Shown: positions 8,479 to 16,598 of the stretch, piece by piece
Numbering within the stretch: the first letter of the stretch is position 1
How the letters are laid out: each line of letters opens with the position of its first letter
DNA from: Paucibacter aquatile
GTDB taxonomy: Bacteria; Pseudomonadota; Gammaproteobacteria; Burkholderiales; Burkholderiaceae_C
Reading direction: 5' to 3'
DNA: 64,000 bases
Assembly (NCBI RefSeq): GCF_002885975.1
Contig: NZ_POSP01000004.1
Span: 744,001 to 808,000 of the forward strand
Notes under the pieces: model-generated
The model's database searches: none
Told to the model about the DNA's origin: nothing
Seen by the model: only the letters and a program-made list of their open reading frames with translations
Translations under genes and position numbers: made by a program

Positions 8479-9099
8479 TCAAGCCCGCTGGCGGATCGCC
8501 GTCTTGGGCCGGAAGGCCTTGCACTTCGCTTCGCGTGTTTCCAGATACGGCGCGCCGATCAGGTCCAGGCAGTAGGGCACGGCCGCAAAAATGCCGGGCA
8601 CCAAGCTCTGGCCCTCGGCATCGCGCAGGCCTTCCAGCGTCTCGGCGATGGCTTTGGGCTGCCCCGGCAGATTGATGATCAAGGCCTGGCCGCGGATCAC
8701 CGCCACCTGGCGCGAGAGGATGGCCGTGGGCACAAAGCGCAGGGAGACCTGGCGCATCTGCTCACCAAAGCCGGGCATTTCCTTGTCGGCCACGTCCAGC
8801 GTGGCTTCGGGCGTGACATCGCGCCGCGCCGGGCCGGTGCCGCCGGTGGTCAGCACCAGGTGGCAGCCTGTCTCGTCAACCAGTTCGCGCAGGGTTTGCG
8901 CAATCAAGGGCCGCTCGTCGGGGATCAGGCGCGGCACGAACTCGATCGGGTTGTGCAGGGCCTCGCTCAGCCAGCTCTGCAGGGCCGGCAGGCCCTTGTC
9001 TTCGTAGACGCCGCTGGATGCACGGTCACTGATGGAAACAATGCCGATGCGCACCGGCTCGGGTGTGGCCGGCAGGGGCGCCAGCGCGGTCTCGCTCAT
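8479..9099 (-). CDS. mogA: Molybdopterin adenylyltransferase
   Basis: A 206-residue MogA/MoaB-fold protein. MogA adenylates molybdopterin before molybdenum is inserted, in the cytoplasm. The domain starts RIGIVSISDRASSGVYEDKG. It has the family signature TTGGTGPARRDVTPEAT (about residues 85-101), the GFGEQMRQVSLR helix, and the NLPGQPKAIAETL loop. Its length is close to E. coli MogA (195), with a 15-residue N-terminal extension rich in Ala and Pro. Its start codon overlaps the darP stop by 4 bases (ATGA), so translation of the two is likely coupled. No other molybdenum cofactor genes are nearby. Confidence 0.85.
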   Translation of the reverse strand: MSETALAPLPATPEPVRIGIVSISDRASSGVYEDKGLPALQSWLSEALHNPIEFVPRLIPDERPLIAQTLRELVDETGCHLVLTTGGTGPARRDVTPEATLDVADKEMPGFGEQMRQVSLRFVPTAILSRQVAVIRGQALIINLPGQPKAIAETLEGLRDAEGQSLVPGIFAAVPYCLDLIGAPYLETREAKCKAFRPKTAIRQRA

Positions 9100-9677
9100 G
9101 CCTGCTCGTCCTCGTCCGCGTCTTCTGCCGATTCGCCTTCGGTCGCCGGGTTGACGCGCAGGCGTTCGGTCTTGATGAACTGGAACAGCTCCCGGAAGGC
9201 GCGGCCGCTGCGCTTCTCGGGCTCGTTGGCGGCGTCCTTGCGGGCGGCGCGCACGAGGCTGCGCAGCTGCTGCACATCGATGCCGGCATGCTCGGCGATG
9301 AAGCTCTGCAGCGCGTTGTCGTCGGCCAGCAGGCGCTCACGCCAGGCTTCGCTCTCGTGCAGGGCGAGGCTGTCCTTGGCATGGCCCAGCTTGTAGGCAG
9401 CCACGGCCTGGCGGATGGGCTCGGGGTCGACACGGCGCATCAGTTTGCCGATGTACTGCATCTGGCGGCGGCGGCCTTCGTGCGAGGTGATCTTCTTGGC
9501 CATGCGCAGGGCATCGAGCAGGATCTCCGGCAGGGTCAGCGGCTCGAGGCGGCTGGCTGGCAGGGTCAGCAGGTCTTCGCCCAGGCTCTGCAGGACGTGG
9601 CTTTCGCGCTTGAGCTGGCTTTTGCTGGGGCGGTCGAAATCGTCGTCTTCGTCGTGCAGATCTTCTTGTGTTCTCAT
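9096..9677 (-). CDS. darP: Ribosome-associated protein DarP/YjgA (DUF615)
   Basis: A 193-residue DUF615 protein. The E. coli homologue YjgA (DarP) binds the 50S subunit and aids its late maturation. The N-terminus MRTQEDLHDEDDDFDRPSKS is acidic and followed by the conserved QLKRESHVLQSLGEDL. The body is helical and charged, with RRRQMQYIGKLMRRVDPEPI being a family hallmark. The ATG at 9677 gives the family's normal N-terminus; an upstream in-frame extension to 9716 is not conserved-looking. It is the first gene of a two-gene unit with mogA (4-base overlap) and is divergent from pmbA. Confidence 0.9.
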   Translation of the reverse strand: MRTQEDLHDEDDDFDRPSKSQLKRESHVLQSLGEDLLTLPASRLEPLTLPEILLDALRMAKKITSHEGRRRQMQYIGKLMRRVDPEPIRQAVAAYKLGHAKDSLALHESEAWRERLLADDNALQSFIAEHAGIDVQQLRSLVRAARKDAANEPEKRSGRAFRELFQFIKTERLRVNPATEGESAEDADEDEQA

Positions 9678-9865
9678 GATGCGGCGTCGGGATAGGGGAG
9701 AAGGCAATGGGCGCATGGGCCCGGCCCCGGCAGCAGGGCGCTGCGACTCGTATGATTGTCCCCCAGTTCTGAATCTCCGCGCGTGCGCCTGTGTGCGCCG
9801 CGCGCGGTGTCCGGGCCGGGGCGCTTGGCGCTCGGGCCCTTTTCTCTCACGTTTGCGCGCCCTCC

Positions 9866-11278
9866 ATGACCTCTACATCCAAGCCTGTCTCCTCGTCTGC
9901 CATGTCTGCATCGTCCGCGAATGGCAGTGGATTTGCCTACAAGGTGGAGCATTTCCAGCAGTTGATCGAGGATGTGCTGGCCGAGGCCAAGCGCCTCGGC
10001 GCCAGCGACGCCGGCGCCGAGGTGTCCGAGGGCTGCGGCCTGTCGGTGTCCACCCGCCTGGGCCAGTTGGAGAACGTCGAGCGCAACCGCGACAAGTCGC
10101 TGGGCATCTCGGTCTACCTGGGCCAGCGCCGCGGCAATGCCAGCACCTCGGATTTCTCGCCCAAGGCCCTGCAAGACACGGTGCGCGCGGCGTTTGACAT
10201 CGCCCGCTTCACGGCCGAGGACCCGGTGGCCGGTCTGCCCGACGAGCAAGACCTGTCCCTGGATGCGGCCAGCCGCCCGGACCTGGACCTGTTCCACCCC
10301 TGGGCCATCGACGCTCAGGCCGCCGCGGCCATCGCCCTGCGCTGTGAAGAGGCGGCTTTTGCCACCGACAAGCGCATCGCCAACAGCGAGGGCGCGGCCG
10401 TGTCGGCGCAGCAGTCGCATTTCTACATGGGCAACAGCCGCGGCTTTCGCGGTGGTTATGCCAGCTCGCGTCACTCGATCTCCGTGGCGCCGATTGCGGG
10501 CCGTGGCGCTCAGATGCAGCGCGACGCCTGGTACAGCTCGATGCGCGATGCGCAGGAGCTGGCGGCGCCCGAGGCCATTGGCCGTTATGCCGCCGAGCGG
10601 GCGCTGTCGCGCCTGAAGGCGCGTAAGGTCGGCACGGCCGAGGTGCCGGTCTTGTTCGAGAACACGGCTGCAGCCGGCTTGCTGGGTGCCCTGGTGCAGG
10701 CGGTCAGCGGGGGGGCGCTGTACCGCCGTGCCAGCTTCCTGCTCGACAGCCTGGGCCAGAGCGTGCTGGCCTCGCACATCGACATCCATGAAGACCCGCA
10801 CGAGCGCAAAGGCAAGGCCAGCTCGCCTTTCGATGACGAAGGCGTCACCACCCGCGCGCGCAGCGTGGTCGAGGCCGGTGTGCTGCAGGGTTACTTCCTC
10901 TCCACCTATTCCGCGCGCAAGCTGGGCATGCGCACCACCGGCCATGCCGGCGGCTCGCACAATCTGAGCATGAGCAGCCGCCTGACGGCCCCTGGCGATG
11001 ATTTGCGCACCATGCTGCGCCGCCTCGGCACCGGCCTTTTTGTGACTGAGTTGATGGGGCAGGGCGTCAACTCGGTGACCGGTGACTATTCACGTGGTGC
11101 CAGCGGCTACTGGGTGGAGAACGGCGAGATCGCCTTCCCCGTCCATGAGGTGACCATTGCCGGCAATCTGAAGTCCATGTTCCAGGACATCGTCGGGCTC
11201 GGTACCGATCGCTACACCCTGGGCGGCAAGACGGTTGGCTCCATGCTGATCTCGCGCATGAAACTGGCCGGCAGCTGA
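9866..11278 (+). CDS. pmbA: Metalloprotease-related protein PmbA (TldD/PmbA family)
   Basis: A 470-residue PmbA homologue, the partner of TldD in a heterodimeric protease that in E. coli matures microcin B17 and degrades unfolded peptides. Family hallmarks are GCGLSVSTRLGQLENVERNRDKSLGI split over residues 50-80, RSVVEAGVLQGYFLSTYSARKLGM (about 325-350), the glycine-rich TTGHAGGSHNL and the C-terminal TIAGNLKSMFQDIVGLG. PmbA lacks the HExxxH zinc motif of TldD, and none is seen here. The N-terminal 20 residues are Ser/Ala-rich; an ATG at 9902 is an alternative start. It is divergent from darP, a typical betaproteobacterial arrangement. No tldD is in the window. Confidence 0.92.
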   Translation: MTSTSKPVSSSAMSASSANGSGFAYKVEHFQQLIEDVLAEAKRLGASDAGAEVSEGCGLSVSTRLGQLENVERNRDKSLGISVYLGQRRGNASTSDFSPKALQDTVRAAFDIARFTAEDPVAGLPDEQDLSLDAASRPDLDLFHPWAIDAQAAAAIALRCEEAAFATDKRIANSEGAAVSAQQSHFYMGNSRGFRGGYASSRHSISVAPIAGRGAQMQRDAWYSSMRDAQELAAPEAIGRYAAERALSRLKARKVGTAEVPVLFENTAAAGLLGALVQAVSGGALYRRASFLLDSLGQSVLASHIDIHEDPHERKGKASSPFDDEGVTTRARSVVEAGVLQGYFLSTYSARKLGMRTTGHAGGSHNLSMSSRLTAPGDDLRTMLRRLGTGLFVTELMGQGVNSVTGDYSRGASGYWVENGEIAFPVHEVTIAGNLKSMFQDIVGLGTDRYTLGGKTVGSMLISRMKLAGS

Positions 11279-11327
11279 GCATCGCCTGACGCCCCGCTGA
11301 CGCCTCGCGCAGGGGTTTCTCCGGTGA

Positions 11328-11350
11328 AGGAGGCGAGGAGCTCGCCTCCT
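11328..11350. repeat. 10-bp stem hairpin between pmbA and the TRAP binding-protein gene
   Basis: AGGAGGCGAG and CTCGCCTCCT form a perfect stem with a 3-base loop (GAG), 50 bases after the pmbA stop and 47 bases before the next start. There is no T run, so it is either a Rho-independent-like 3' end of pmbA or part of the 5' leader of the TRAP gene. Confidence 0.5.
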
Positions 11351-11396
11351 AGAATCAGCTCGCTACTTGAAGCACCATTTCACCAGGAGACAAGAG

Positions 11397-12479
11397 ATGA
11401 CGCGTCGTACCTTCATTCGTGGCGCCGGGCTTGCGGGCGTTTTGGCCGCAGGTTCCGCTCCGGCCATTGTTCACGCCCAGACCACCTTGCGCTGGCGCTT
11501 GGCCTCCAGCTTTCCCAAGTCCTTGGACACCATTTTTGGCGCGGCCGATGTGTTCGCCAAAAAGGTCGGCGAAATGACCGGGGGCAAGTTCCAGATCTCC
11601 GTGCATGCCGGCGGCGAGCTGATGCCTCCTTTTGGTGTGGTGGATGCGGTCAAGGAGGGGACAGTCGAGATCGCGCACACGGCGCCCTATTACTTCCATG
11701 GCAAGGATGAAGTCTTCGCCTTGGGCTGCGCCATCCCTTTTGGCCTGAACAGCCGCCAGATGACCGCCTGGATGGTTGAGGGCAACGGCCTCAAGCTGAT
11801 GCGCGAGTTCTACCGCGGCTACAACATCATCAACTTCCCGGGCGGCAACACCGGTGCGCAGATGGGCGGCTGGTATCGCAAGGAGGTGAAGAGCCTGGCC
11901 GATATCAAGGGCATGAAGATGCGCATTGGTGGTTTTGCCGGTCGCGTGCTGGAACGCATGGGCGGCGTGCCGCAGAACATCCCGGGCGGTGAGATCTATC
12001 AGTCTCTGGAAAAAGGCACCATCGATGCGGCCGAGTGGGTGGGGCCTTACGACGATCAGAAATTGGGCTTCAACAAAGTGGCGCCCAACTACTACTACCC
12101 GGGCTGGTGGGAAGGCGGCCCGCAGCTGGACTTCTATATCAACACCAAGTCGTTCGATGCCCTGAATCCCGAGTACAAGGCCATCGTGGAATGCGCAGCG
12201 GCGGTCGCCCATGTGGATATGCAAGCCAAGTACGACGCCAAGAACCCGGGCGCCCTGCGCGAACTGGTCAAGGGTGGCACCAAGCTGTTCCGTTTCCCCA
12301 AGGATGTGATGGATGCGGCGTTCAAGGAGTCCATGGCCATTTACGCCGAACTGGGCAGCAAGAACGCGAACTGGAAAAAGGTCTACGAGGACTATTCCAA
12401 CTTCCGCCGCGAACAGAATCTCTGGTTCCGCTTTGCTGAAGCTGGGTTTGACGACTTCATGCAATCGCAGAAGCTCTAA
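11397..12479 (+). CDS. TRAP transporter solute-binding protein (DctP/TakP type)
   Basis: This 360-residue periplasmic binding protein begins MTRRTFIRGAGLAGVLAAGS and ends its signal at VHA-Q, a twin-arginine (Tat) leader. The mature part opens RWRLASSFPKSLDTIFGAAD and has the DctP-family features GTVEIAHTAPYYFHGKD, MKMRIGGFAGRVLERMG and EWVGPYDDQKLGFNK. The wording is closest to the TakP subgroup, which binds 2-oxo acids such as pyruvate in other bacteria; that substrate is inference. A good Shine-Dalgarno (CAGGAG) precedes the ATG. Its presumed permease genes dctQ and dctM lie just downstream but on the opposite strand, an unusual layout because TRAP genes normally form one operon. Confidence 0.9.
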   Translation: MTRRTFIRGAGLAGVLAAGSAPAIVHAQTTLRWRLASSFPKSLDTIFGAADVFAKKVGEMTGGKFQISVHAGGELMPPFGVVDAVKEGTVEIAHTAPYYFHGKDEVFALGCAIPFGLNSRQMTAWMVEGNGLKLMREFYRGYNIINFPGGNTGAQMGGWYRKEVKSLADIKGMKMRIGGFAGRVLERMGGVPQNIPGGEIYQSLEKGTIDAAEWVGPYDDQKLGFNKVAPNYYYPGWWEGGPQLDFYINTKSFDALNPEYKAIVECAAAVAHVDMQAKYDAKNPGALRELVKGGTKLFRFPKDVMDAAFKESMAIYAELGSKNANWKKVYEDYSNFRREQNLWFRFAEAGFDDFMQSQKL

Positions 12480-12502
12480 GCCTCGAGTCGCTCAGACAAA
12501 AC

Positions 12503-12526
12503 AAAACCCGGCCAAGGCCGGGTTTT
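12503..12526. terminator. Bidirectional terminator shared by converging TRAP genes
   Basis: Perfect 11-base-pair stem (AAAACCCGGCC / GGCCGGGTTTT), 2-base loop, followed by more T on the plus strand and A on the left flank. It lies between the binding-protein stop and the dctM stop and would end transcription from both sides. Confidence 0.9.
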
Positions 12527-12556
12527 TTTATGGGCGCGATGCGCGTGAATTGATCG

Positions 12557-14374
12557 TCAGGGCTTGCGGCTGGCTTCTGCTGCGGCCTCCAGCGGGTCGA
12601 TGGGGCCCGCCGACGCTTTGCCGGCACCAGAGGAGGCTGCAGGGGCTGCCGAGGAGGCTGCTGAAGCCGGTTCGTCAGCGGGGCCAAAGAGCTTGTTGGC
12701 GTCCATCTCGATGGCATTGCCGGATTCGCTTTGTGGTTGGGCTTCGATCACCACATTGGCGTTGTCCGTGCTGCTGGCCGCCTGGCCCATGCCACCCGAG
12801 ACCAGGTTGGGGAAGGCGATGATCAGACCCACCATGACGATCTGGATCAGCACGAAGGGCACGGCGCCCCAGTAGATCTGGCCGGTGGTGACTGGTGCAA
12901 TGCGGCGCTGGGTCAGCTTGTCGATGTACTCGGTCAATGGGGCCACGCTGCGCAGATAGAACAGGGCGAAACCAAAGGGCGGGTGCATGAAGGAAGTCTG
13001 CATATTGACGCCCAACAGCACGCCGAACCAGATCAGGTCGATGCCCAGCTTTTCGGCCACTGGGCCGAGCAGGGGCACAACAATGAAGGACAGCTCGAAG
13101 AAGTCCAGGAAGAAGGCCAGCACGAAGATCAGCACGTTGACGAAGATCAGGAATCCGATCTGGCCCCCGGGCAGTGCGCTGAGCAAATGCTCCACCCATT
13201 TGGGGCCGTCCACGCCTTGGAAACTCAGGCTGAAGATGGTGGAGCCCACCAGAATGAAGACCACAAAGCAGGACAGCTTGGTGGTGCTGGTCAGGGCTTG
13301 GCGCAAGAGGCCAGACGACATGCGGCCCCGCATGGCGGCCATCAACAGAGCACCCATGGCGCCCATGGCACCGCCTTCGGTGGGCGTGGCGATGCCGAGG
13401 AAGATGGTGCCCAGCACCAGAAAAATCAGCGCCAGTGGTGGGATCAACACAAAGGTGACGCGCTCGGCCATGCGCGAAAGCAGGTTCAGTCGCAATGCCT
13501 TGTTGAGCACTGAAGCGATGAAAGCCACACCCACACCGACCGACATGGCCACGACGATGGTCTCATCCGTGGCCACGCTGGCCACCGCCTCGCCCTTGAA
13601 GTACTCGGTCACCTCCCGGTAGTGCTGGCCGAACAGAACGGCCAAGCCGGTCGAGACCGTGGCCAGCACGGCCAGTGAGCGCAGACCGCTTTGGCCGTTG
13701 TCCTCGCGGATGGAGCGCGCCTCCAGAGGCAGGGCTGGCACCCAGTGCGGCTTGAACACAGCCAGCCCGACGATGTAGAGGGTGTACAGCCCGGTCAGGA
13801 TGAAGCCCGGCAGAAATGCACCCTTGTACATATCGCCCACGCTCTTGCCCAACTGGTCGGCCAGGATGATGAGCACCAGCGAGGGCGGAATGATTTGCGC
13901 CAGCGTGCCGGATGCGGCAATCACGCCCGAAGCCACGCGCCGGTCATAGCCGTAGCGCAGCATGATGGGCAGGGAAATCAGACCCATCGAGATCACCGAA
14001 GCCGCCACCACCCCAGTGGTGGCCGCCAGCAGGGCGCCCACGAAGATTACTGCGAACGCCAGGCCGCCACGGATGGGGCCGAAGAGTTGGCCGATGGTGT
14101 CCAGCAGGTCCTCGGCCATGCCCGAGCGCTCCAGGATCAATCCCATCAAGGTAAAGAAGGGAATGGCCAGCAACGTGTCGTTCTTCATGATGCCGAAGAT
14201 GCGCAAGGGCAGGGCCTGCATCAGGGAGGCGGGCAGCACGTTCAGCTCGATGCCGACAAAACCGAAGAAGAGGCCGCAGGCACCGAGGCTGAAGGCCACC
14301 GGAAAGCCCATGAGCAGGAACACGATGAGCCCCGCGAACATGATCGGGGCCAGGTTGTTGGCGATGAATTCCAT
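12557..14374 (-). CDS. dctM: TRAP transporter large permease subunit (DctM)
   Basis: A 605-residue inner-membrane protein with at least 12 hydrophobic segments, the large ion-coupled transporter subunit of a TRAP system. It opens MEFIANNLAPIMFAGLIVFL and carries the family segments FFTLMGLILERSGMAEDLLD, ATTGVVAASVISMGLISLP, PPSLVLIILADQLGKSVGDM and FLGIATPTEGGAMGAMGALL. It is much longer than the roughly 430 residues of a minimal DctM. The extra length is a central extension (about residues 225-290) and a C-terminal, soluble, Ala/Ser/Pro-rich tail of about 75 residues (ending PIDPLEAAAEASRKP). dctQ lies 13 bases upstream; the matching binding protein converges on it from the other side. Confidence 0.93.
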   Translation of the reverse strand: MEFIANNLAPIMFAGLIVFLLMGFPVAFSLGACGLFFGFVGIELNVLPASLMQALPLRIFGIMKNDTLLAIPFFTLMGLILERSGMAEDLLDTIGQLFGPIRGGLAFAVIFVGALLAATTGVVAASVISMGLISLPIMLRYGYDRRVASGVIAASGTLAQIIPPSLVLIILADQLGKSVGDMYKGAFLPGFILTGLYTLYIVGLAVFKPHWVPALPLEARSIREDNGQSGLRSLAVLATVSTGLAVLFGQHYREVTEYFKGEAVASVATDETIVVAMSVGVGVAFIASVLNKALRLNLLSRMAERVTFVLIPPLALIFLVLGTIFLGIATPTEGGAMGAMGALLMAAMRGRMSSGLLRQALTSTTKLSCFVVFILVGSTIFSLSFQGVDGPKWVEHLLSALPGGQIGFLIFVNVLIFVLAFFLDFFELSFIVVPLLGPVAEKLGIDLIWFGVLLGVNMQTSFMHPPFGFALFYLRSVAPLTEYIDKLTQRRIAPVTTGQIYWGAVPFVLIQIVMVGLIIAFPNLVSGGMGQAASSTDNANVVIEAQPQSESGNAIEMDANKLFGPADEPASAASSAAPAASSGAGKASAGPIDPLEAAAEASRKP

Positions 14375-14387
14375 GGTGGGCGCTTCC

Positions 14388-15014
14388 TCAGGCCTTCTTG
14401 TGGTCGTGGGGGGCTTGCAGCGCTTCTTGCTGCCTTTCGGCAGCCAAGCGGATGGCCTCGGCCAACTCTTCCTCCGGGCTGCGCTGCTGCACCTTGATGC
14501 CGGGGTCGGGTGCCAGGCCTTGCAGGAAGGCCAGGCGCTTGATCAGCTCACTCAGGCCCTGCAGCAGCAAGAGGCTGAATCCCAAGGGGATCAAGGCGTA
14601 GACAGGCCAGACGATCAGGCCACCTGCGTTGGATGAAATCTCTCCCGAGCGCCAGGCCTGCAGAAAGAAAGGCGTGCCCAGCCACAGCACAGTCACGCAC
14701 ATGGGCATCAGGAAGGCCAGCAGGCCGAAGACATCAATCCAGGTTTGCACGCGCCTGGAGAAGCGGCCGACCACCACGTCAATCCGCACATGCTCGTTGT
14801 TGAGCAGGGTGTAACCAGCGGCCAGCAAAAAGGACGCGGCGAACAGATACCACTGCAGTTCCAGGAATGCGTTCGAGCTGTAGTTGAAGACCTTGCGGAT
14901 GATGGCGTTGACCGCACTGATGACCGTGGATGCCAGCACCAGCCAGATGACCCAGCGGCCGATGAAACGGCTCAGGCCGTCAATCAGGCCTGAGACTTTG
15001 AGGAGGGAATTCAA
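14388..15014 (-). CDS. dctQ: TRAP transporter small permease subunit (DctQ)
   Basis: A small membrane subunit of about 208 residues with four predicted transmembrane helices (around FIGRWVIWLVLASTVISAVN, ELQWYLFAASFLLAAGYTLL, VFGLLAFLMPMCVTVLWLG and IVWPVYALIPLGFSLLLLQG). The family hallmark NEHVRIDVVVGRFSRR follows the second helix. No ATG is in frame; a TTG at 15014 has a GGAG ribosome-binding site 6 bases upstream and is preferred to a TTG at 15026. The cytoplasmic C-terminus is charged and ends DHKKA. It precedes dctM by 13 bases on the same strand and is surely co-expressed with it. Confidence 0.88.
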   Translation of the reverse strand: MNSLLKVSGLIDGLSRFIGRWVIWLVLASTVISAVNAIIRKVFNYSSNAFLELQWYLFAASFLLAAGYTLLNNEHVRIDVVVGRFSRRVQTWIDVFGLLAFLMPMCVTVLWLGTPFFLQAWRSGEISSNAGGLIVWPVYALIPLGFSLLLLQGLSELIKRLAFLQGLAPDPGIKVQQRSPEEELAEAIRLAAERQQEALQAPHDHKKA

Positions 15015-15185
15015 GGTGGTCTCCAATGCATTTTCTGGTGCAGACGGCCCGCAAGGGCTTGCGCAGGGTTGCCGGCCTGGCCAGCCCCGCGTGGCAAGCC
15101 TGCACTGTAAGAGCTGACACCCAGGCTTGGAGCCTTTGTGAGGCCTGTCCTAGGGCAAGTCCTAGGCTGGTTCGCTTTGCCCATG

Positions 15186-15215
15186 AAAAAAGGGCCTGCA
15201 TCGACGCAGGCCCTT
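15186..15215 (-). terminator. Terminator after the DUF442 gene
   Basis: AAGGGCCTGC and GCAGGCCCTT form a 10-base-pair stem with a 6-base loop. On the minus strand it is followed by a run of T, 21 bases after the stop of the gene at 15237. Confidence 0.85.
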
Positions 15216-15236
15216 GGGCATTGAATGGGCGGAGCT

Positions 15237-15578
15237 TCAGAGCACCGAGGCGGCCGTATAGAGACGGGTCGAGCGTGCGCCTGAACGGCAAAAGGCCAGG
15301 ATGGGCTTGGGCAGGCTGTTCAGCAGCTGATGGAACTGCACGATATCTTCCGGTGACTGGTAGCTGCCGCTGACCGGCAGATGGCGGTACTCCAGACCGG
15401 CAGCTCGTGCGGCTGCTTCCATTTGCGCCGTAGTGGGCTGATCCGGGCCGCCTTCGAAGTCAGGGCGGTTGTTGATCACGCTGCGGAAACCGGCTTGTGC
15501 CGCCAAGGCCATGGCCTCGGGTTGCAGCTGTGGCGAGACGCAGAAATCGGGGGCGATGGTTTGCGCGGGCAGGCTCAT
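15237..15578 (-). CDS. TIGR01244 / DUF442 phosphatase-like protein
   Basis: A 113-residue protein with a cysteine-phosphatase-like fold. The phosphate-binding loop CRSGARS (Cys-x5-Arg type) is in KPILAFCRSGARSTRLY near the C-terminus, and the N-terminal half has FCVSPQLQPE and SVINNRPDFEGGPDQPTTAQ, which are typical of this family. In fused proteins the same domain precedes a metallo-beta-lactamase-like sulfur dioxygenase, so a role in sulfide or persulfide chemistry is often suggested; here it stands alone. The start at 15578 gives MSLPAQTIAPDF; longer frames lack family support. It lies 20 bases after the YqeY-type gene on the same strand. Confidence 0.8.
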   Translation of the reverse strand: MSLPAQTIAPDFCVSPQLQPEAMALAAQAGFRSVINNRPDFEGGPDQPTTAQMEAAARAAGLEYRHLPVSGSYQSPEDIVQFHQLLNSLPKPILAFCRSGARSTRLYTAASVL

Positions 15579-15598
15579 GGCAGGGCTTCGTCCCGGAA

Positions 15599-16045
15599 TC
15601 ACTGGCTCAGAGCTTGCTTGACCGCGGCCGAGACCAGGCCCATATCGGCCTTGCCTGCCAGCTGCGCCTTCACGGCGCCCATGACCTTGCCCATATCGCC
15701 CGGTCCCTTGGCGCCCAGCTCAGCGACGATGGCTTGCACGGCGGCTGCCACTTCCTCCGCCGACATGCGTTGCGGCAGGTAGGGCTCCAGCACTTGCAAC
15801 TCTGCCTGCTCCTTCTCAGCGAGGTCAGGGCGGCCGCCCGCGCTGAACTGGCTGATCGAGTCTTTGCGCTGCTTGATCAGCTTGTCGACGATGGCGATCA
15901 CACCGGCTTCGTCCAGTTCCACGCGTTCATCGACTTCTTTTTGCTTGATGGCGGCGAGCAGACCCCGAATGGTGGTCAGGCGCTCGCTGTCCTTGGCGCG
16001 CATGGCGGCCTTCATGTCGTCGGTGATGCGGTCTTTCAAGCTCAT
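15599..16045 (-). CDS. GatB/YqeY domain protein
   Basis: A 148-residue YqeY-family protein. The fold is the tRNA-binding tail domain of GatB; these stand-alone versions are commonly found beside rpsU and their exact task is unsettled. It begins MSLKDRITDDMKAAMRAKDS and has the conserved ERLTTIRGLLAAIKQKEVD, the EKEQAELQVLEPYLPQRMS stretch and the closing GDMGKVMGAVKAQLAGKADM. The ATG at 16045 matches the family N-terminus. It follows rpsU on the same strand across a strong terminator, so it may depend on readthrough or on its own promoter. Confidence 0.9.
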   Translation of the reverse strand: MSLKDRITDDMKAAMRAKDSERLTTIRGLLAAIKQKEVDERVELDEAGVIAIVDKLIKQRKDSISQFSAGGRPDLAEKEQAELQVLEPYLPQRMSAEEVAAAVQAIVAELGAKGPGDMGKVMGAVKAQLAGKADMGLVSAAVKQALSQ

Positions 16046-16145
16046 GGCAAATCCTGGGTGTCTTGGAATAGGTGGGTGCGTTGCACGCGGGACCAACGTG
16101 CTCTCGGCGCGCAGTGTGCCTGCGTTTGCGCAGGTTCGAGATCAA

Positions 16146-16180
16146 AAAAAACCCGCTACAGCGTCCTGTGCGGGTTTTTT
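16146..16180 (-). terminator. Terminator after rpsU
   Basis: An 11-base-pair stem (AAAAAACCCGC / GCGGGTTTTTT) with a 13-base loop, 46 bases after the rpsU stop. A/T runs lie on both sides, so it works in either orientation, and both neighbours are on the minus strand. Confidence 0.85.
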
Positions 16181-16225
16181 CGGCCGTGTAGCGGTTCCAG
16201 AGGAACTGCCGAGGCAATCAGGCGA

Positions 16226-16438
16226 TCAGTACAGCTTCTTCGGCAGCTGCATGCTGCGAACGCGCTTGTAGTGACGCTTGACGGCGGCTGCCTTCTTGCG
16301 CTTACGCTCAGCCGTGGGCTTCTCGTAAAACTCGCGGGCGCGCAGGTCGGTCAGCAGGCCCAGTTTTTCGATGGTGCGCTTGAAACGGCGCAGGGCCACA
16401 TCAAACGGCTCGTTCTCTTTGACGCGAATCGTGGTCAT
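16226..16438 (-). CDS. rpsU: 30S ribosomal protein S21
   Basis: A 70-residue, highly basic protein identical in layout to bacterial S21, which sits on the 30S platform near the anti-Shine-Dalgarno region and helps initiation. It reads [20 protein letters not shown] at the start, followed by the basic [16 protein letters not shown] region and ends MQLPKKLY. A Shine-Dalgarno-like AAGGAA lies 9 bases upstream. Its leader of about 140 bases holds a TACAAT -10 box, and it ends in a strong terminator. Confidence 0.97.
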
Positions 16439-16583
16439 GAAAAGGTAGTTCCTTCAATATGCGCTCGGTGTTCGCCAAGTACTTCATTCAAGACATTTTG
16501 AATTCAGTGTCTGAAACGGCTTATCCGGATTCCGCTTCAGAAGCGTTGCGAATCGACGCGCAGGTTTGCCAGCAAAGACGAAG

Positions 16584-16589
16584 ATTGTA
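16584..16589 (-). promoter_or_regulatory. Candidate -10 box for rpsU
   Basis: The minus strand reads TACAAT about 145 bases upstream of the rpsU start, just after the stop codon of the preceding flavoprotein gene. No clear -35 hexamer lies at the right spacing. Confidence 0.4.
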
Positions 16590-16598
16590 GCCTGATTT

